In this document: in pieces, positions 6,661 to 15,658 of the stretch | Numbering within the stretch: position 1 is the stretch's first letter | Layout: each line of letters opens with the position of its first letter | From: a virus | Virus record (IMG/VR): IMGVR_UViG_3300046791_000584 | Coordinates: 1 to 41,252 of that record | Direction: 5' to 3' (one strand) | DNA: 41,252 nucleotides | Made by a program: the position numbers and the translations under genes | Notes under the pieces: model-generated | The model's input: only the letters and a program-made list of their open reading frames with translations | Database searches by the model: none | Told to the model about the DNA's origin: nothing

Positions 6661-8484
6661 TTAAAACGTGTAGAGCTTCACTCGGCTGATCGTTACTCTC
6701 TTCATGGTGAGCTGTACCGATATCGAATAGATAATAAAATTACTCCGGTCAAACCTTGACTTTACGTCCCACTCAACTTCTCGCAGGATCCTGAAAGGGA
6801 AGTCAACATCGATGGTAAGCACCTGCCTGTTGATTCTTTTGTGAAGCCATGACTTCCAATTCTTTTCATAAAGTCCATTGACACCGTCAAACTTTTCATC
6901 GTAGCCGGAAGCATTGACAGACGCTCCCTGATATACAAAGTTCCCATTGTCAACGTCTCCCAGGTAATAAAAAATTCTAAAGGTGAATTTTGACCCTATC
7001 TTTTTTCTAATGTATGGACCTGTGACGTTTCCATCCTCTCCATCGAGTTGTCCAGTGGTGAATTCATTCCGAAGGCCGCTTATGTCGGTTTTAATTTCAT
7101 CCTCTGCTACACCGACCGTATACTCATCAACCTGAACAAATCCATCATCTGGATCAGTCGCAGCCTTCAGTCTTATGCCCGTTAAGCGTTGGTCTTCAAT
7201 GGGTACCACCGGCCCGGATATTGATGTTATATCATTGTATGTTGTTGCCTCAGCAACCGGCCCGCGCTTCTTGATGGTAATCTTCCCGTTCTTCTCATTC
7301 TGATAGATGGCCAGGTTATACCTGTTTTGAAGACTCTTTAAAAAACTAACCACACTCACATCAGGTACCAGATCCGACAAATTGAATGTTCGTCTGCAAA
7401 AAACGAAATTTTTACTGCCGATGTATGGCATAGACACATCCAAGCAAGTCATGTTATCGAGTAACATCTTGGCAGTGTTAGGATCTTCATACCAATCACC
7501 TTCGAAATCGATATCGAATTCGTTGGCAATTTGATCGAGTACAAACTTTACTTTCAAAAACGGATGTATACTGTTGCGGTTGTTTACAATCCACGTTCCG
7601 TTCTCAATAGTGTTTAGTAAGAATCCACTGCCGTTCTTCCCGTTAACAATATCGTTCGGCTTTGGATTGGATGCTTCTCCATACAACCCTGGATTAAATA
7701 GAGTAGGAAAGAACAGCACAGCGTTAACTCCAGGATCCACAAAATCACGAATCGCGTCATTATAATCAGTCATGGCGAACGGCTCAATGTACCACTTAGC
7801 TTTCTCGACCTCGGTGTCTTCGATTGGTTCAACTGAGATAGGCCACGCAGGGTCATGGTTATCTCCGCCTAACAACGTATTGACGGTAACAAACATGTAT
7901 GGATGAGCAGCACCTCCAGGTGTTGAACCCGCAACACTGAGTGACGCACTTACTTTCGTTTCGTTTTCATTCTGATTTATTAGCCCTTGTAAATTTGCCA
8001 GGCTGACTGCAGATATCTCTCTTCCATTTACTTTTAACTTTAATGGAAATGCTACGTTGTTCTTGATGTAGAATCCCTTGGTAAGAGTAGTTTGAATGTA
8101 CGTGTTTGATTGCCCGGTTATAATGTCTCTCAGCTTGGCGGTCTTAATGTTATCCGCGATCGTGCTGATTCCAAAAATGTAGTTAGCCTGGATTACGCTC
8201 TTGTCATAACCTTTTGCTCTCAACAACCCACTCTTCCATGGAACACCACCAAAAAACAATTTAGAAGCTATCGATTTGAATGACTCAACGTTGCCGATAA
8301 CATCCGGATTTTTAAACAGCCTGGAGTTCACCTCGCTCTTCTCCGCACCGGGTAGATTGAAAGGCATAGTGGAAGAACCCTTAATAATGTCACCATCGTT
8401 AAAGATTGGATTGAATAACTCGACACCTATAGTGGTGTCATCGTTCAGCTCAGCAAACGTGTTGTCTATTTGTACACCAATCAT
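6661..8484 (-). CDS. Tail tip or baseplate hub-like protein
   Basis: A 607-residue, mostly beta-rich protein. The first 120 residues (for example GDIIKGSSTMPFNLPGAEKSEVN) look like a distal-tail or hub N-domain. The middle contains LKSLQNRYNLAIYQNEKNGKITIKKRG, a pattern seen in hub proteins of the gpD/gp27 type. The C-terminus (NFIIYSISVQLTMKRVTISRVKLYTF) again looks like a beta-barrel. It starts with ATGA overlap to the SprB-repeat protein upstream. In siphovirus gene order, proteins near the tape measure with this size form the tail tip. The assignment rests on order and general pattern, not on a decisive motif. Confidence 0.6.
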   Translation of the reverse strand: MIGVQIDNTFAELNDDTTIGVELFNPIFNDGDIIKGSSTMPFNLPGAEKSEVNSRLFKNPDVIGNVESFKSIASKLFFGGVPWKSGLLRAKGYDKSVIQANYIFGISTIADNIKTAKLRDIITGQSNTYIQTTLTKGFYIKNNVAFPLKLKVNGREISAVSLANLQGLINQNENETKVSASLSVAGSTPGGAAHPYMFVTVNTLLGGDNHDPAWPISVEPIEDTEVEKAKWYIEPFAMTDYNDAIRDFVDPGVNAVLFFPTLFNPGLYGEASNPKPNDIVNGKNGSGFLLNTIENGTWIVNNRNSIHPFLKVKFVLDQIANEFDIDFEGDWYEDPNTAKMLLDNMTCLDVSMPYIGSKNFVFCRRTFNLSDLVPDVSVVSFLKSLQNRYNLAIYQNEKNGKITIKKRGPVAEATTYNDITSISGPVVPIEDQRLTGIRLKAATDPDDGFVQVDEYTVGVAEDEIKTDISGLRNEFTTGQLDGEDGNVTGPYIRKKIGSKFTFRIFYYLGDVDNGNFVYQGASVNASGYDEKFDGVNGLYEKNWKSWLHKRINRQVLTIDVDFPFRILREVEWDVKSRFDRSNFIIYSISVQLTMKRVTISRVKLYTF

Positions 8485-10697
8485 ATCACTGCTGGAGTAA
8501 AGCTTTCGTTATCGTATCCATCCCTGGTATCGACCCTGATGTAGAGTTCATAATTCTGGTCCTCATTAACATGATCACCAGCGCTGATCGGCATCGGATA
8601 TCGGGATCCATTGGTTACGTCATATACAATCGGACTACCTAAAAAATCCTTCATGTATTCATGCCACTGCCTGGCCATTCGATTCTTAAAATATCCGCTG
8701 CTCAGGCTCGTTTGCTTTTGGTGAGTGATTTGATTGACTGAAAACTGGCCATCCAGTGCTGCGTAGTTGTGTGGTAAAAATTTCTGCACAATCTCCCGAT
8801 TAAATTTTGTGCTTTCAATCACCTGGCCGGTGAACCTTAACACTTCAAATGCGCCCAGGGAGTTTATAAACATAAAGAACCTGGTGAGCGGATGGCTTAC
8901 CGGGTCGATGTAGTATGTACGCACCTCAGTGATTAGATCATCATCCTGGTCCAGTAGGCTCAGCTCGTAATGTGTGGCATTCTTGGCAGGATTAATTAAC
9001 AGAGCTCCACAATTGGCTGGGCCTGCAGGGATCTGGTAAAGCTCCGCGTACTTCGTGCCGGCAAGGGTAATAGTGGTATCTGTTTCATTTGTTGCGTCAT
9101 CGAAGTATACCTTGATGCGCAGCTTTAATGTTGTGTTGTTCCCGTAATTGAAAAAATTCAGGTAGTCCTCCTGTTGCCTGTCCACATACTTCTCCACCGG
9201 TGCCCAGGTTAAAAACTTTTTATTTGTTGGTAGGTAGCTTGTGAAGTAATTAAGACCAGGGAAATGGAACTTACTGACACCACCCCATAATACCAGGTTG
9301 GGAGTTGAACCAACCAGGTCACCCTCATCTGGAATCACCTCATCATCCTGAAGCTCTCCCGAGTAATTTTTGAAGCGCTTGATCCGATCGGTAAGTCGGA
9401 TAATGCTGTTATGGTTTAACGTGGGTGGTATAAACGTAAACACTCCACGGAAAGCCTCGGGTAAATAAAAGATTGCTTGATTGGCTGCATCCGGAGGCAA
9501 CTCAACTTTCAATTTTGAATTATAAATACCAGAGTCGGCCACATCTTCAACACGAGCATCATTGTATAGTCGATAGTTATCGAGTAATTCCCACCCGGAG
9601 GCAGCACCCTTCGAGAATGTGATCGGGTTTTTACTGTGAAAGATCTTATCGATCTCAATAGTTCCCGCAGCAACCACTGCGATATGTACAACGGAATTAC
9701 CAGCTGCGTTCTTTACAGCAATGTAATATGTACCTGGTGCCAGGTCTTCAAAGTTATTGCCTGCCTGGTAAGTATCACCGCCATCTTTTGAAAATTCAAA
9801 AGGACCACCTGTACCGGTTACTGTTATGGATATCGCGCCATCATGCACACCAGAGATGGACTCGTCAGTTACTTCCATAGTGAAGTCGTGCGTGACCGAA
9901 GCGAAGTTCACCTCAAATGGATACTCATCATAGCACTCCGGGGTTGCCTGCTGTCTTACCCGAACAATATAAGTCCCAGTGGTAAGTCCGGTAAATAAGC
10001 TCGACAGCTGCCAGGTTCCACCACCATCTTTAGAATACTCCAGTGTGCCGGTGCCGGTAGCGCTTACGTCAATGGATCCGTTGTTAGCACCCAGGCTGGT
10101 TTCGTTGACTACATCTGTGGCATCAGGATCAATTTCAACATCACAGACAATTGGAGGATCTTCGGTTATGATGTATTCGTAAACTTCCACCTGATCAACA
10201 TACATCAACCCATTCATGTTGATTTCCTCCAATGCCCCAGAAGCCATTAGTCCAAGAGTCGCACCGGCAGAACCTACTAAGCCTGTAGCATGCACCCTGG
10301 CCTCTACCTGTACCCATGTGCCCTTGGCCTGCAACACTGTTTTATTGACATACGAATAAGTACCGATAATTTCTAAAAAATCTTTAAAAGAAATTATTGC
10401 GGTATCGTCAGAAATTGGGTTTCCAACAGGAACGTATACCTGAGCCTTTATCAAGTACCGTTTATTCAGTTCTGTAAAAAAAGATGCAGGTTGAAAACCA
10501 AGGGCATAAAATGTAGGAATTCCTGAGTTGACTTTACCGCGAACTTTTGCACCATAGAGTCCTCCAGTCGCATGATCAGTCGATCGCGTCACTTCAAATT
10601 CTGAAGTATCAGGAAAGCCCCAAGTGCTTCGATCCGTTTCAAACTGACCGCTGTTTGAATTTGTATTTAAATTTCCGGTAACAATTACTTCTGCCAT
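8481..10697 (-). CDS. Tail protein with carbohydrate-binding-like and two SprB-like repeat domains
   Basis: A 738-residue virion protein. Residues 1-175 look like a jelly-roll carbohydrate-binding module of the CBM4/9 kind (FPDTSEFEVTRSTDHATGGL, then GTWVQVEARVHATG and MYVDQVEVYEY). Two tandem domains at about 190-265 and 272-343 match the SprB repeat pattern (DGAISITVTGTGGPFEFSKD ... FEDLAPGTYYIAVKNAAGN). SprB repeats are known from gliding-motility adhesins of Bacteroidota. Residues 345-738 are beta-rich and resemble a tail attachment and receptor-binding part. It overlaps the genes on both sides (TGATG and ATGA). A role in host surface recognition is inferred. Confidence 0.75.
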   Translation of the reverse strand: MAEVIVTGNLNTNSNSGQFETDRSTWGFPDTSEFEVTRSTDHATGGLYGAKVRGKVNSGIPTFYALGFQPASFFTELNKRYLIKAQVYVPVGNPISDDTAIISFKDFLEIIGTYSYVNKTVLQAKGTWVQVEARVHATGLVGSAGATLGLMASGALEEINMNGLMYVDQVEVYEYIITEDPPIVCDVEIDPDATDVVNETSLGANNGSIDVSATGTGTLEYSKDGGGTWQLSSLFTGLTTGTYIVRVRQQATPECYDEYPFEVNFASVTHDFTMEVTDESISGVHDGAISITVTGTGGPFEFSKDGGDTYQAGNNFEDLAPGTYYIAVKNAAGNSVVHIAVVAAGTIEIDKIFHSKNPITFSKGAASGWELLDNYRLYNDARVEDVADSGIYNSKLKVELPPDAANQAIFYLPEAFRGVFTFIPPTLNHNSIIRLTDRIKRFKNYSGELQDDEVIPDEGDLVGSTPNLVLWGGVSKFHFPGLNYFTSYLPTNKKFLTWAPVEKYVDRQQEDYLNFFNYGNNTTLKLRIKVYFDDATNETDTTITLAGTKYAELYQIPAGPANCGALLINPAKNATHYELSLLDQDDDLITEVRTYYIDPVSHPLTRFFMFINSLGAFEVLRFTGQVIESTKFNREIVQKFLPHNYAALDGQFSVNQITHQKQTSLSSGYFKNRMARQWHEYMKDFLGSPIVYDVTNGSRYPMPISAGDHVNEDQNYELYIRVDTRDGYDNESFTPAVI

Positions 10698-11206
10698 CAG
10701 CTATTCCATTTACTGGCATCGTATGCCAGGTTCGTGTTGTCAATAAAATTCAATTCCATTTCCCACCCGATGTACTTTGTGCTGCCAATTGTTTTTTGTA
10801 CTGGACCAGTGGTCCAGGAGTCGATCGATGTCGCAATCATGGTCCACTCTCCACTCACATCGGCACCGCGTTTGTCCATGTAAATTTTTGCGAGGATCTG
10901 TTCAATTACCTCTTCGCAGAAATCGAACGCTTCTTCTTCATCGGCAAACAACTCACTATCCGGCACGATCATATAAGCAACGCGGGCCTTCTTTGTCTTC
11001 ACCACATTATCACTACCCTTGTCACCATACTTTGCATCTTCATACGGCATCGCCCACAGAAATCGTGCGGCCAGGTCGCTGCGGCTATCGTTGGCGATCA
11101 CCTTTTTGTCACCCCACTTATAACCATCAATCATTTTATGCTTCGCTGCGATATCAGCGAAGTATGCTTTGTAGCTGGCCAGGTTGGTTAGTTTAAGCTT
11201 TGGCAT
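10697..11206 (-). CDS. Hypothetical tail-region protein
   Basis: A 169-residue protein with no motif I recognise. It has mixed alpha/beta character: a helical N-terminus (NLASYKAYFADIAAKHKMI), strands in the middle (ARVAYMIVPDSE), an acidic helix (DEEEAFDFCEEVIEQILAKIYMDK in two pieces) and a C-terminal beta part ending with KYIGWEMELNFIDNTNLAYD. Its stop overlaps the next start (TGATG). Its place between the unit 3 tail genes suggests a minor tail or terminator protein. The terminal beta strands and small size fit tail-terminator proteins, but this is a guess. Confidence 0.6.
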   Translation of the reverse strand: MPKLKLTNLASYKAYFADIAAKHKMIDGYKWGDKKVIANDSRSDLAARFLWAMPYEDAKYGDKGSDNVVKTKKARVAYMIVPDSELFADEEEAFDFCEEVIEQILAKIYMDKRGADVSGEWTMIATSIDSWTTGPVQKTIGSTKYIGWEMELNFIDNTNLAYDASKWNS

Positions 11207-11948
11207 TCTTTTCCTTTAGTTGTGCGAGGTCCTCTAAATAATCGAGAGCAGCGTACATGTTAGCGCTGCCGGCTTTGTCATATCCCTGGAAGGCTGGTGT
11301 CTCAGCCAGGCGGTGCTTTAACTTCAACCACATACCACCGGTGGGCGTTGCCTTCACCTCCTGGATATCCTCTTCAGAATTTATTGGGGGTGGTGGCATT
11401 AGTGTTTTACATCGCCTCGTCACGAACTCTCTCACATGGGCATAGGTGAAGAACGTATGCGTGAGCAACCATTCTTTAATTTTCTTTTTATCAAGAGCAG
11501 CAGCTATCGACTCCACATTTTCTTTATCAAACTTAGCCTGGTACAGTGTGGCCACCAGTCTGAGTAAGTATTTAGGATCCTGGGTCGACAAGAAACTGCT
11601 GTATTCATTGTCAGCATAGATGAAATGATCAAACGTGAGCTTGGCCATTTTCTCTTCAGGTGTGATGAGGTTTTTCAAACGAATAGCGCGAAACTTATAG
11701 AAGGGCTCTTTTAAAAACTTCAGATCATTGAAAATGTCAACAGCCTGCTCAACATTAATTTTATTCACCAGCTGCGGGTTCTTCCGGAGGCGTCTTAAAA
11801 TACTGATCAGGATCACTCCGTACTTGGTCGTGCCGACTTCAGCATCACGCAGCTGCAGCAGCAAACTGAATACCTCAGCCTGAGCTCTTCCGCGAAGTTC
11901 ATCCCAGGTTGTAAAAAATAGATCCTTGACTAGGTACTCTTTGTTCAT
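11193..11948 (-). CDS. Hypothetical, helical protein of the tail cluster
   Basis: A 251-residue, mostly helical protein without membrane segments. Notable stretches are a Pro run (LMPPPPINSEEDIQEV at about 180-195) linking a helical N-domain to a short C-domain that ends ANMYAALDYLEDLAQLKEKN. It overlaps both neighbours (ATGA at 11945-11948; 14 bp at 11193-11206). Proteins of this kind ahead of tail structural genes may be assembly chaperones, but there is no frameshift-like slippery sequence to support that idea. Function not assigned. Confidence 0.6.
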   Translation of the reverse strand: MNKEYLVKDLFFTTWDELRGRAQAEVFSLLLQLRDAEVGTTKYGVILISILRRLRKNPQLVNKINVEQAVDIFNDLKFLKEPFYKFRAIRLKNLITPEEKMAKLTFDHFIYADNEYSSFLSTQDPKYLLRLVATLYQAKFDKENVESIAAALDKKKIKEWLLTHTFFTYAHVREFVTRRCKTLMPPPPINSEEDIQEVKATPTGGMWLKLKHRLAETPAFQGYDKAGSANMYAALDYLEDLAQLKEKNAKA

Positions 11949-12442
11949 TGTTCAAATTGAATTTCAATTTTCTTTGATTGCTGTATCTCATCCATCACTC
12001 TCTTAAACTCTGGCCGCTCAGCATGGAATACTTCTTCATTCAAAATTCTCAGTGTGGCCTCCAGTGCTGTCTTTTTCACATGGCCCCTGCAGTAATCAAT
12101 CAACCCTTTCTTTCCCTTTCTCCTGAAGATCCGATGCATCCAGGTATAATGATCCACAGCAATCATGTGTGGCACTTGTAGCGGGTAAGTTTTCCATGCC
12201 ATCACAGGCGCTCCATCAACTTCTTTTATGTTAGCAAGCATCAGCTCGTAGCCGGTGATCACATCGTTATACACGCGCATCTGTCCGAAGTCCGCCATCT
12301 TGCCTGCAATCGCATCAATAAATTGTCGTACTTCATCCGGACAGTTTATCTTCGGCTGAGTCTCGCGGATCCTCGCACGCCAGGCGAGCAGCTCGCCTCG
12401 AGGAATAACCTCTGCAGGTTGATATTTTTGTATTTCAATCAT
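11945..12442 (-). CDS. Hypothetical tail-cluster protein
   Basis: A 165-residue protein starting at ATG 12442 (MIEIQKYQPAEVIPRGELLA), which overlaps the upstream stop as ATGA. The frame continues upstream through the preceding gene, but those residues make no sense as a leader. The protein is mixed, with a Trp/Tyr-rich middle (PHMIAVDHYTWMHRIFRRKG) and a helical C-terminus. No family recognised. It is translated together with the membrane protein before it and the helical protein after it. Confidence 0.6.
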   Translation of the reverse strand: MIEIQKYQPAEVIPRGELLAWRARIRETQPKINCPDEVRQFIDAIAGKMADFGQMRVYNDVITGYELMLANIKEVDGAPVMAWKTYPLQVPHMIAVDHYTWMHRIFRRKGKKGLIDYCRGHVKKTALEATLRILNEEVFHAERPEFKRVMDEIQQSKKIEIQFEQ

Positions 12443-12906
12443 TGACCAAAAATCATTTCGTATGGCATCCATGCTGCATTGAGACCATAGTAATACAGGA
12501 GAAGTCCTCCAACCATCAGGAAGAGCTTCCACCAGAACCATGGGAAGGGGTGAGGATATCTACACTGCATCCGATCGAGCCAGGATCCTTTCGGGTTTAA
12601 ATAATAGAACTCAATCAGCTCATGGCCATCTTTCAAAATACGATGCATCAGGTTCCTGAATTGCGTCAACCCATAATCAAAGAACCACCAGAAGGTGAGC
12701 AGCATCATCGGTATCATGCCGAGCCATTGGTAATAGCCAATGTCAAAAAATACTGGACAGAGCAACCAAAAAATAAAACCGACCACTATACGGATTAAGT
12801 TACTCCACCAGTATGTTGGCCGTCTCTTTCCAACTTCAATGATGGACCAATTGCGGAAGATCTCTACGCAAATCAGTCCTATCCATATCGCTAGTATCCA
12901 GTTCAT
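12439..12906 (-). CDS. Polytopic membrane protein of unknown function
   Basis: A 155-residue, Trp- and Phe-rich protein with about four membrane spans: residues 1-18, around 38-55, 60-80 and near the C-terminus (FWWKLFLMVGGLLLYYYGL). It follows the holin-like gene with an ATGA overlap (12903-12906). Membrane proteins encoded beside a holin could be antiholins or pinholins, or could modify the host envelope. Nothing in the sequence decides between these. Confidence 0.65.
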   Translation of the reverse strand: MNWILAIWIGLICVEIFRNWSIIEVGKRRPTYWWSNLIRIVVGFIFWLLCPVFFDIGYYQWLGMIPMMLLTFWWFFDYGLTQFRNLMHRILKDGHELIEFYYLNPKGSWLDRMQCRYPHPFPWFWWKLFLMVGGLLLYYYGLNAAWMPYEMIFGQ

Positions 12907-13406
12907 GCTTGTGGTTTTTTTGGTTGTGGTTGCTTACTACGGAAGGCACTTCCGAAGAAGAAATTGATAACTGTTAACGCACCTGCAAACAAGTATACGT
13001 CTGCAAACATTTCTACCATGCGCCTATTCTCTTCGGGCACTTGTACATAAAAAAGCATAACACCAAATGCAGTTGCAGAAACAACAATGAAGGCACTCAG
13101 ATAATAGATGAAGCGCTTTGAAAACACATCGTCCTGGTGCAGTGCTTCAATCTGCATCTTGCGTGCTGAGTCACGATCGGCAGCCTCTAGCTTGGCAAGC
13201 TCGAGCTCGGTTTCCTGGATAAGTTTTTCAGCCTCGAGTTTTTGCTCCGGAGTAAGGTCTGGATCTGAGCTGATCATTCGTTTAATAATTCCGAGGCCTC
13301 CTTTGTCAGGAAGCACATCGCCAATTGCGTTTCCGATCTTCGGCGCTTTCTCACTCAGCCACTTGCCGAGCTTAGTTTCTTTGAATGGTTTTTTATCTTT
13401 GCTCAT
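12903..13406 (-). CDS. Holin-like membrane protein
   Basis: A 167-residue protein. The N-terminal half is soluble, charged and helical, containing TPEQKLEAEKLIQETELELAK at about 52-72. It is followed by RDSARKMQIEALHQDD, then two membrane spans at about 100-122 and 134-152. The pattern is like the three-span holin family seen in phages and gene transfer agents (GTA_holin_3TM): a charged helix with DRxSAR, then closely spaced spans with VPEENRRMVEM between them. Such proteins form membrane lesions that time lysis. The DUF5675 protein at 16356-16850 would be the enzymatic partner. The family match is from memory of the pattern. Confidence 0.6.
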   Translation of the reverse strand: MSKDKKPFKETKLGKWLSEKAPKIGNAIGDVLPDKGGLGIIKRMISSDPDLTPEQKLEAEKLIQETELELAKLEAADRDSARKMQIEALHQDDVFSKRFIYYLSAFIVVSATAFGVMLFYVQVPEENRRMVEMFADVYLFAGALTVINFFFGSAFRSKQPQPKKPQA

Positions 13407-13417
13407 AGTGGTTTGTT

Positions 13418-13708
13418 TTATTGTGGAGCCAGTGCGAGTTGCACTTCCTGTTTAATAATCTTTCCATAACCTTTCAGTCCTCCAATTTCCACGTACGCCT
13501 GCATCTCCCACGGACCTTGTTCATTCAGATCTGCCGGTGATAAATTCGAGACGACCAGCTTAGTTGTTCCCTCTACGGATGTCACTGGGAAATATCCTTT
13601 CACTCCGCTTGGTTTTTTATATAACATTCTTTTCATAGTGGCACCGCTAACATCGATACCGGTGTCGAGCTTGATCGTGATCAGTGATTGTCCTGTGAAG
13701 AGTATCAT
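13418..13708 (-). CDS. Small beta-rich tail protein
   Basis: A 96-residue protein rich in beta strands (LITIKLDTGIDVSGATMKRM, then GPWEMQAYVEIGGLKGYGKI). The pattern FTGQSLITIKLDTGxDxSGA resembles the N-terminal domain of baseplate proteins such as BppU that hold receptor-binding proteins. It overlaps the repeat-fibre gene as ATGA (13705-13708), so the two may assemble together. Function inferred only. Confidence 0.55.
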   Translation of the reverse strand: MILFTGQSLITIKLDTGIDVSGATMKRMLYKKPSGVKGYFPVTSVEGTTKLVVSNLSPADLNEQGPWEMQAYVEIGGLKGYGKIIKQEVQLALAPQ

Positions 13709-14508
13709 ACAAATGAGTCTAGGTTTAAGATGCTGGTAATCGTACTGTCTCCCTCTATTAATAATGTTATCGGACTTTCACTCTCTACTGAATTGATGAT
13801 GGTACTCTTGAATGATCGCTCAATTGAAATCTCGCTGACTGCTTCAATGGTTGTGATGATCGTTGATGGGAATGAATAAACAACCCGCAGATTGGAATCA
13901 AACAACAACGCAATCGAAAAGGAGCTGCCGGCACTTTTACCAGCAATGGAAATAAAATTCCCAACTTTACCAGTGAGCTGTGCTTGTGCGTAGCTATAAC
14001 TAAATCCTGCAACTACTGCAGAGATCTTTCCCTTCACATTGGCGACATTACTACAGCTGCTACCTGCAACACCAATCAGTCTGCCTTTGGCTTTGAGTGA
14101 TGCAACTACGTACGCACTTGAAAAATCAGCGGACACAAGTGCTGCTTTGCCTTTTAGGTTGGCGACATTATAACATGTTCCTGGTGCAGCTGTATTTAGG
14201 GATCCCTTTCCTTTCAGGGTTGCATTTGTATAACATGCACCGATTGCTTTCCCTGGAATGGATGAAACATTTGTGATCCCACTCAGTGATCCTACAGCTG
14301 ATGCGTTGCTCTGTGCTATACCTGAGAGTGTCCCAAATGCAAATAACAGAGCAACTACAAAACTGCTCCCTGGTGAACTACCTGTTATAGGATTTGTTGC
14401 TGGGCTTTCCAATGGGAGAGGTGGATTAGGGTCGTGACTGGTGAGCGAAGGTGCCCACTGCAGCTGCGATGCCTGATACTGTTTCCCGTTAGTACTATAA
14501 AAGCGCAT
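13705..14508 (-). CDS. Fibre-like protein with 20-residue repeats
   Basis: A 267-residue protein whose central part, about residues 49-204, is built from roughly seven copies of a 20-residue repeat of the form CYNVANLKGKAALVSADFSS (others: CYTNATLKGKGSLNTAAPGT, CSNVANVKGKISAVVAGFSY). The regular spacing of small residues, and Leu-Lys-Gly-Lys in each copy, suggests a beta-solenoid or a triple-stranded fibre shaft. The N-terminus (FYSTNGKQYQASQLQWAPS) would attach it; the C-terminal 60 residues are non-repetitive. The repeats also show at DNA level (about 13900-14365, period 60 bp). Repeat number is the kind of feature that varies between relatives. Confidence 0.65.
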   Translation of the reverse strand: MRFYSTNGKQYQASQLQWAPSLTSHDPNPPLPLESPATNPITGSSPGSSFVVALLFAFGTLSGIAQSNASAVGSLSGITNVSSIPGKAIGACYTNATLKGKGSLNTAAPGTCYNVANLKGKAALVSADFSSAYVVASLKAKGRLIGVAGSSCSNVANVKGKISAVVAGFSYSYAQAQLTGKVGNFISIAGKSAGSSFSIALLFDSNLRVVYSFPSTIITTIEAVSEISIERSFKSTIINSVESESPITLLIEGDSTITSILNLDSFV

Positions 14509-14512
14509 AGAT

Positions 14513-15658
14513 CTATCCTGCTACGGTTGTAAAACTTCCTGTATAAGTAGTGGCTCCTGTCGCTGGCTTTAACACTTCCAGAAATGACAGACACGCATCA
14601 TCAAAAATTCGAATAAGATTGAAGGCGGTATTGATACCATCTGCAATGCAAACCATGTTGGCGATCGGTAGAGGCATCCATGCAATAGGGTGACCAATTA
14701 CAAAATTGATCTCACCGGTGGCCACTGCAGCAGAGCATTGCAGCTGTGCCAGGTCCTTGATGCCGGAGTCACCATTGGCAAGTGGAGCGAACCATTGGCC
14801 CACAGGGTGGTCTAGTCTTCTTACGATCGCGCTTGCATTACCAACTAATGATGGAAGCGTTTGGTTATCGTTGCCGGCCTCATCTCTGTACAAACATGTT
14901 GTCCAGTTGTGAGCTGTTGCTGCGAGGGCTGTGCCGCCAACTTCTACAAATAGAAAATTTCCTTCAGGTGAATCAACTGCACCAACCGATCCCTGATACC
15001 TGGTAGGCACTCCAGTAACGGATTCAGTTGCACTGCTGTTCATGGTTTTGGCAACATCAAAAATCCTGTCGTGCAAGAGCAGCGTATTTCCTGCAACTCC
15101 GCAAATAGGAAATCCAGAAACAAAATGTTGTGTATCTGGATTGGATGGATTTGTAAATGGAAATCCTCCAAGGGTTGTATCATCCAGTGCACGGCCACCT
15201 GGTGCAGCGGATCCATTGGCTCCGGCAGCAGGTGTTGGCCCAAGACCCCACAATGAATTGGTGACGTTGACAACTCCTGTTGCGCCTGCTTTGTTAAATA
15301 AAAATTCTCTTCGTTTACCGGCGGTTGCTTCTGCAATAAGATCGGAGAGGGAACTGAATCCTGTATTGAGCCTGCGCGGATTATTAAATACAAAATGTTT
15401 CCATCCTCTACCCATGCGCTTGGCTAACTCAAGCCCGACACGTTCCGCGATATCACGCGCACTGGCAAACTCTCCGGCTTGAATCTTACCACGAAAGTCT
15501 CCACCCTTCACAGCAAAAACTTTTCCTGGAACACCGGCCACCGCAATGTTAGGACCATACCAGTCCTTCATCCCCAGGCTCATCTGGTTAACAGCATCTT
15601 TGCCTAACCAGCGCTCCAGCTGCCCTGAGTGAGTAGATCTTTCTTTTAGGATGTACAT
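14513..15658 (-). CDS. Virion structural protein of unknown class
   Basis: A 381-residue protein without coiled coil, signal peptide or membrane segment. It starts at ATG 15658, sharing TAATG with the upstream Gp80-like gene. Gly/Ala/Asn-rich stretches (PAAGANGSAAPGGRALDD), many short predicted strands and a hydrophobic C-terminal part suggest a beta-rich virion protein. It resembles proteins of unknown function that lie beside Gp80-like tail fibre genes in other phages. A fibre or decoration protein is likely; a second capsid protein is less so, since a capsid gene is already present at 21179-22420. Confidence 0.6.
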   Translation of the reverse strand: MYILKERSTHSGQLERWLGKDAVNQMSLGMKDWYGPNIAVAGVPGKVFAVKGGDFRGKIQAGEFASARDIAERVGLELAKRMGRGWKHFVFNNPRRLNTGFSSLSDLIAEATAGKRREFLFNKAGATGVVNVTNSLWGLGPTPAAGANGSAAPGGRALDDTTLGGFPFTNPSNPDTQHFVSGFPICGVAGNTLLLHDRIFDVAKTMNSSATESVTGVPTRYQGSVGAVDSPEGNFLFVEVGGTALAATAHNWTTCLYRDEAGNDNQTLPSLVGNASAIVRRLDHPVGQWFAPLANGDSGIKDLAQLQCSAAVATGEINFVIGHPIAWMPLPIANMVCIADGINTAFNLIRIFDDACLSFLEVLKPATGATTYTGSFTTVAG

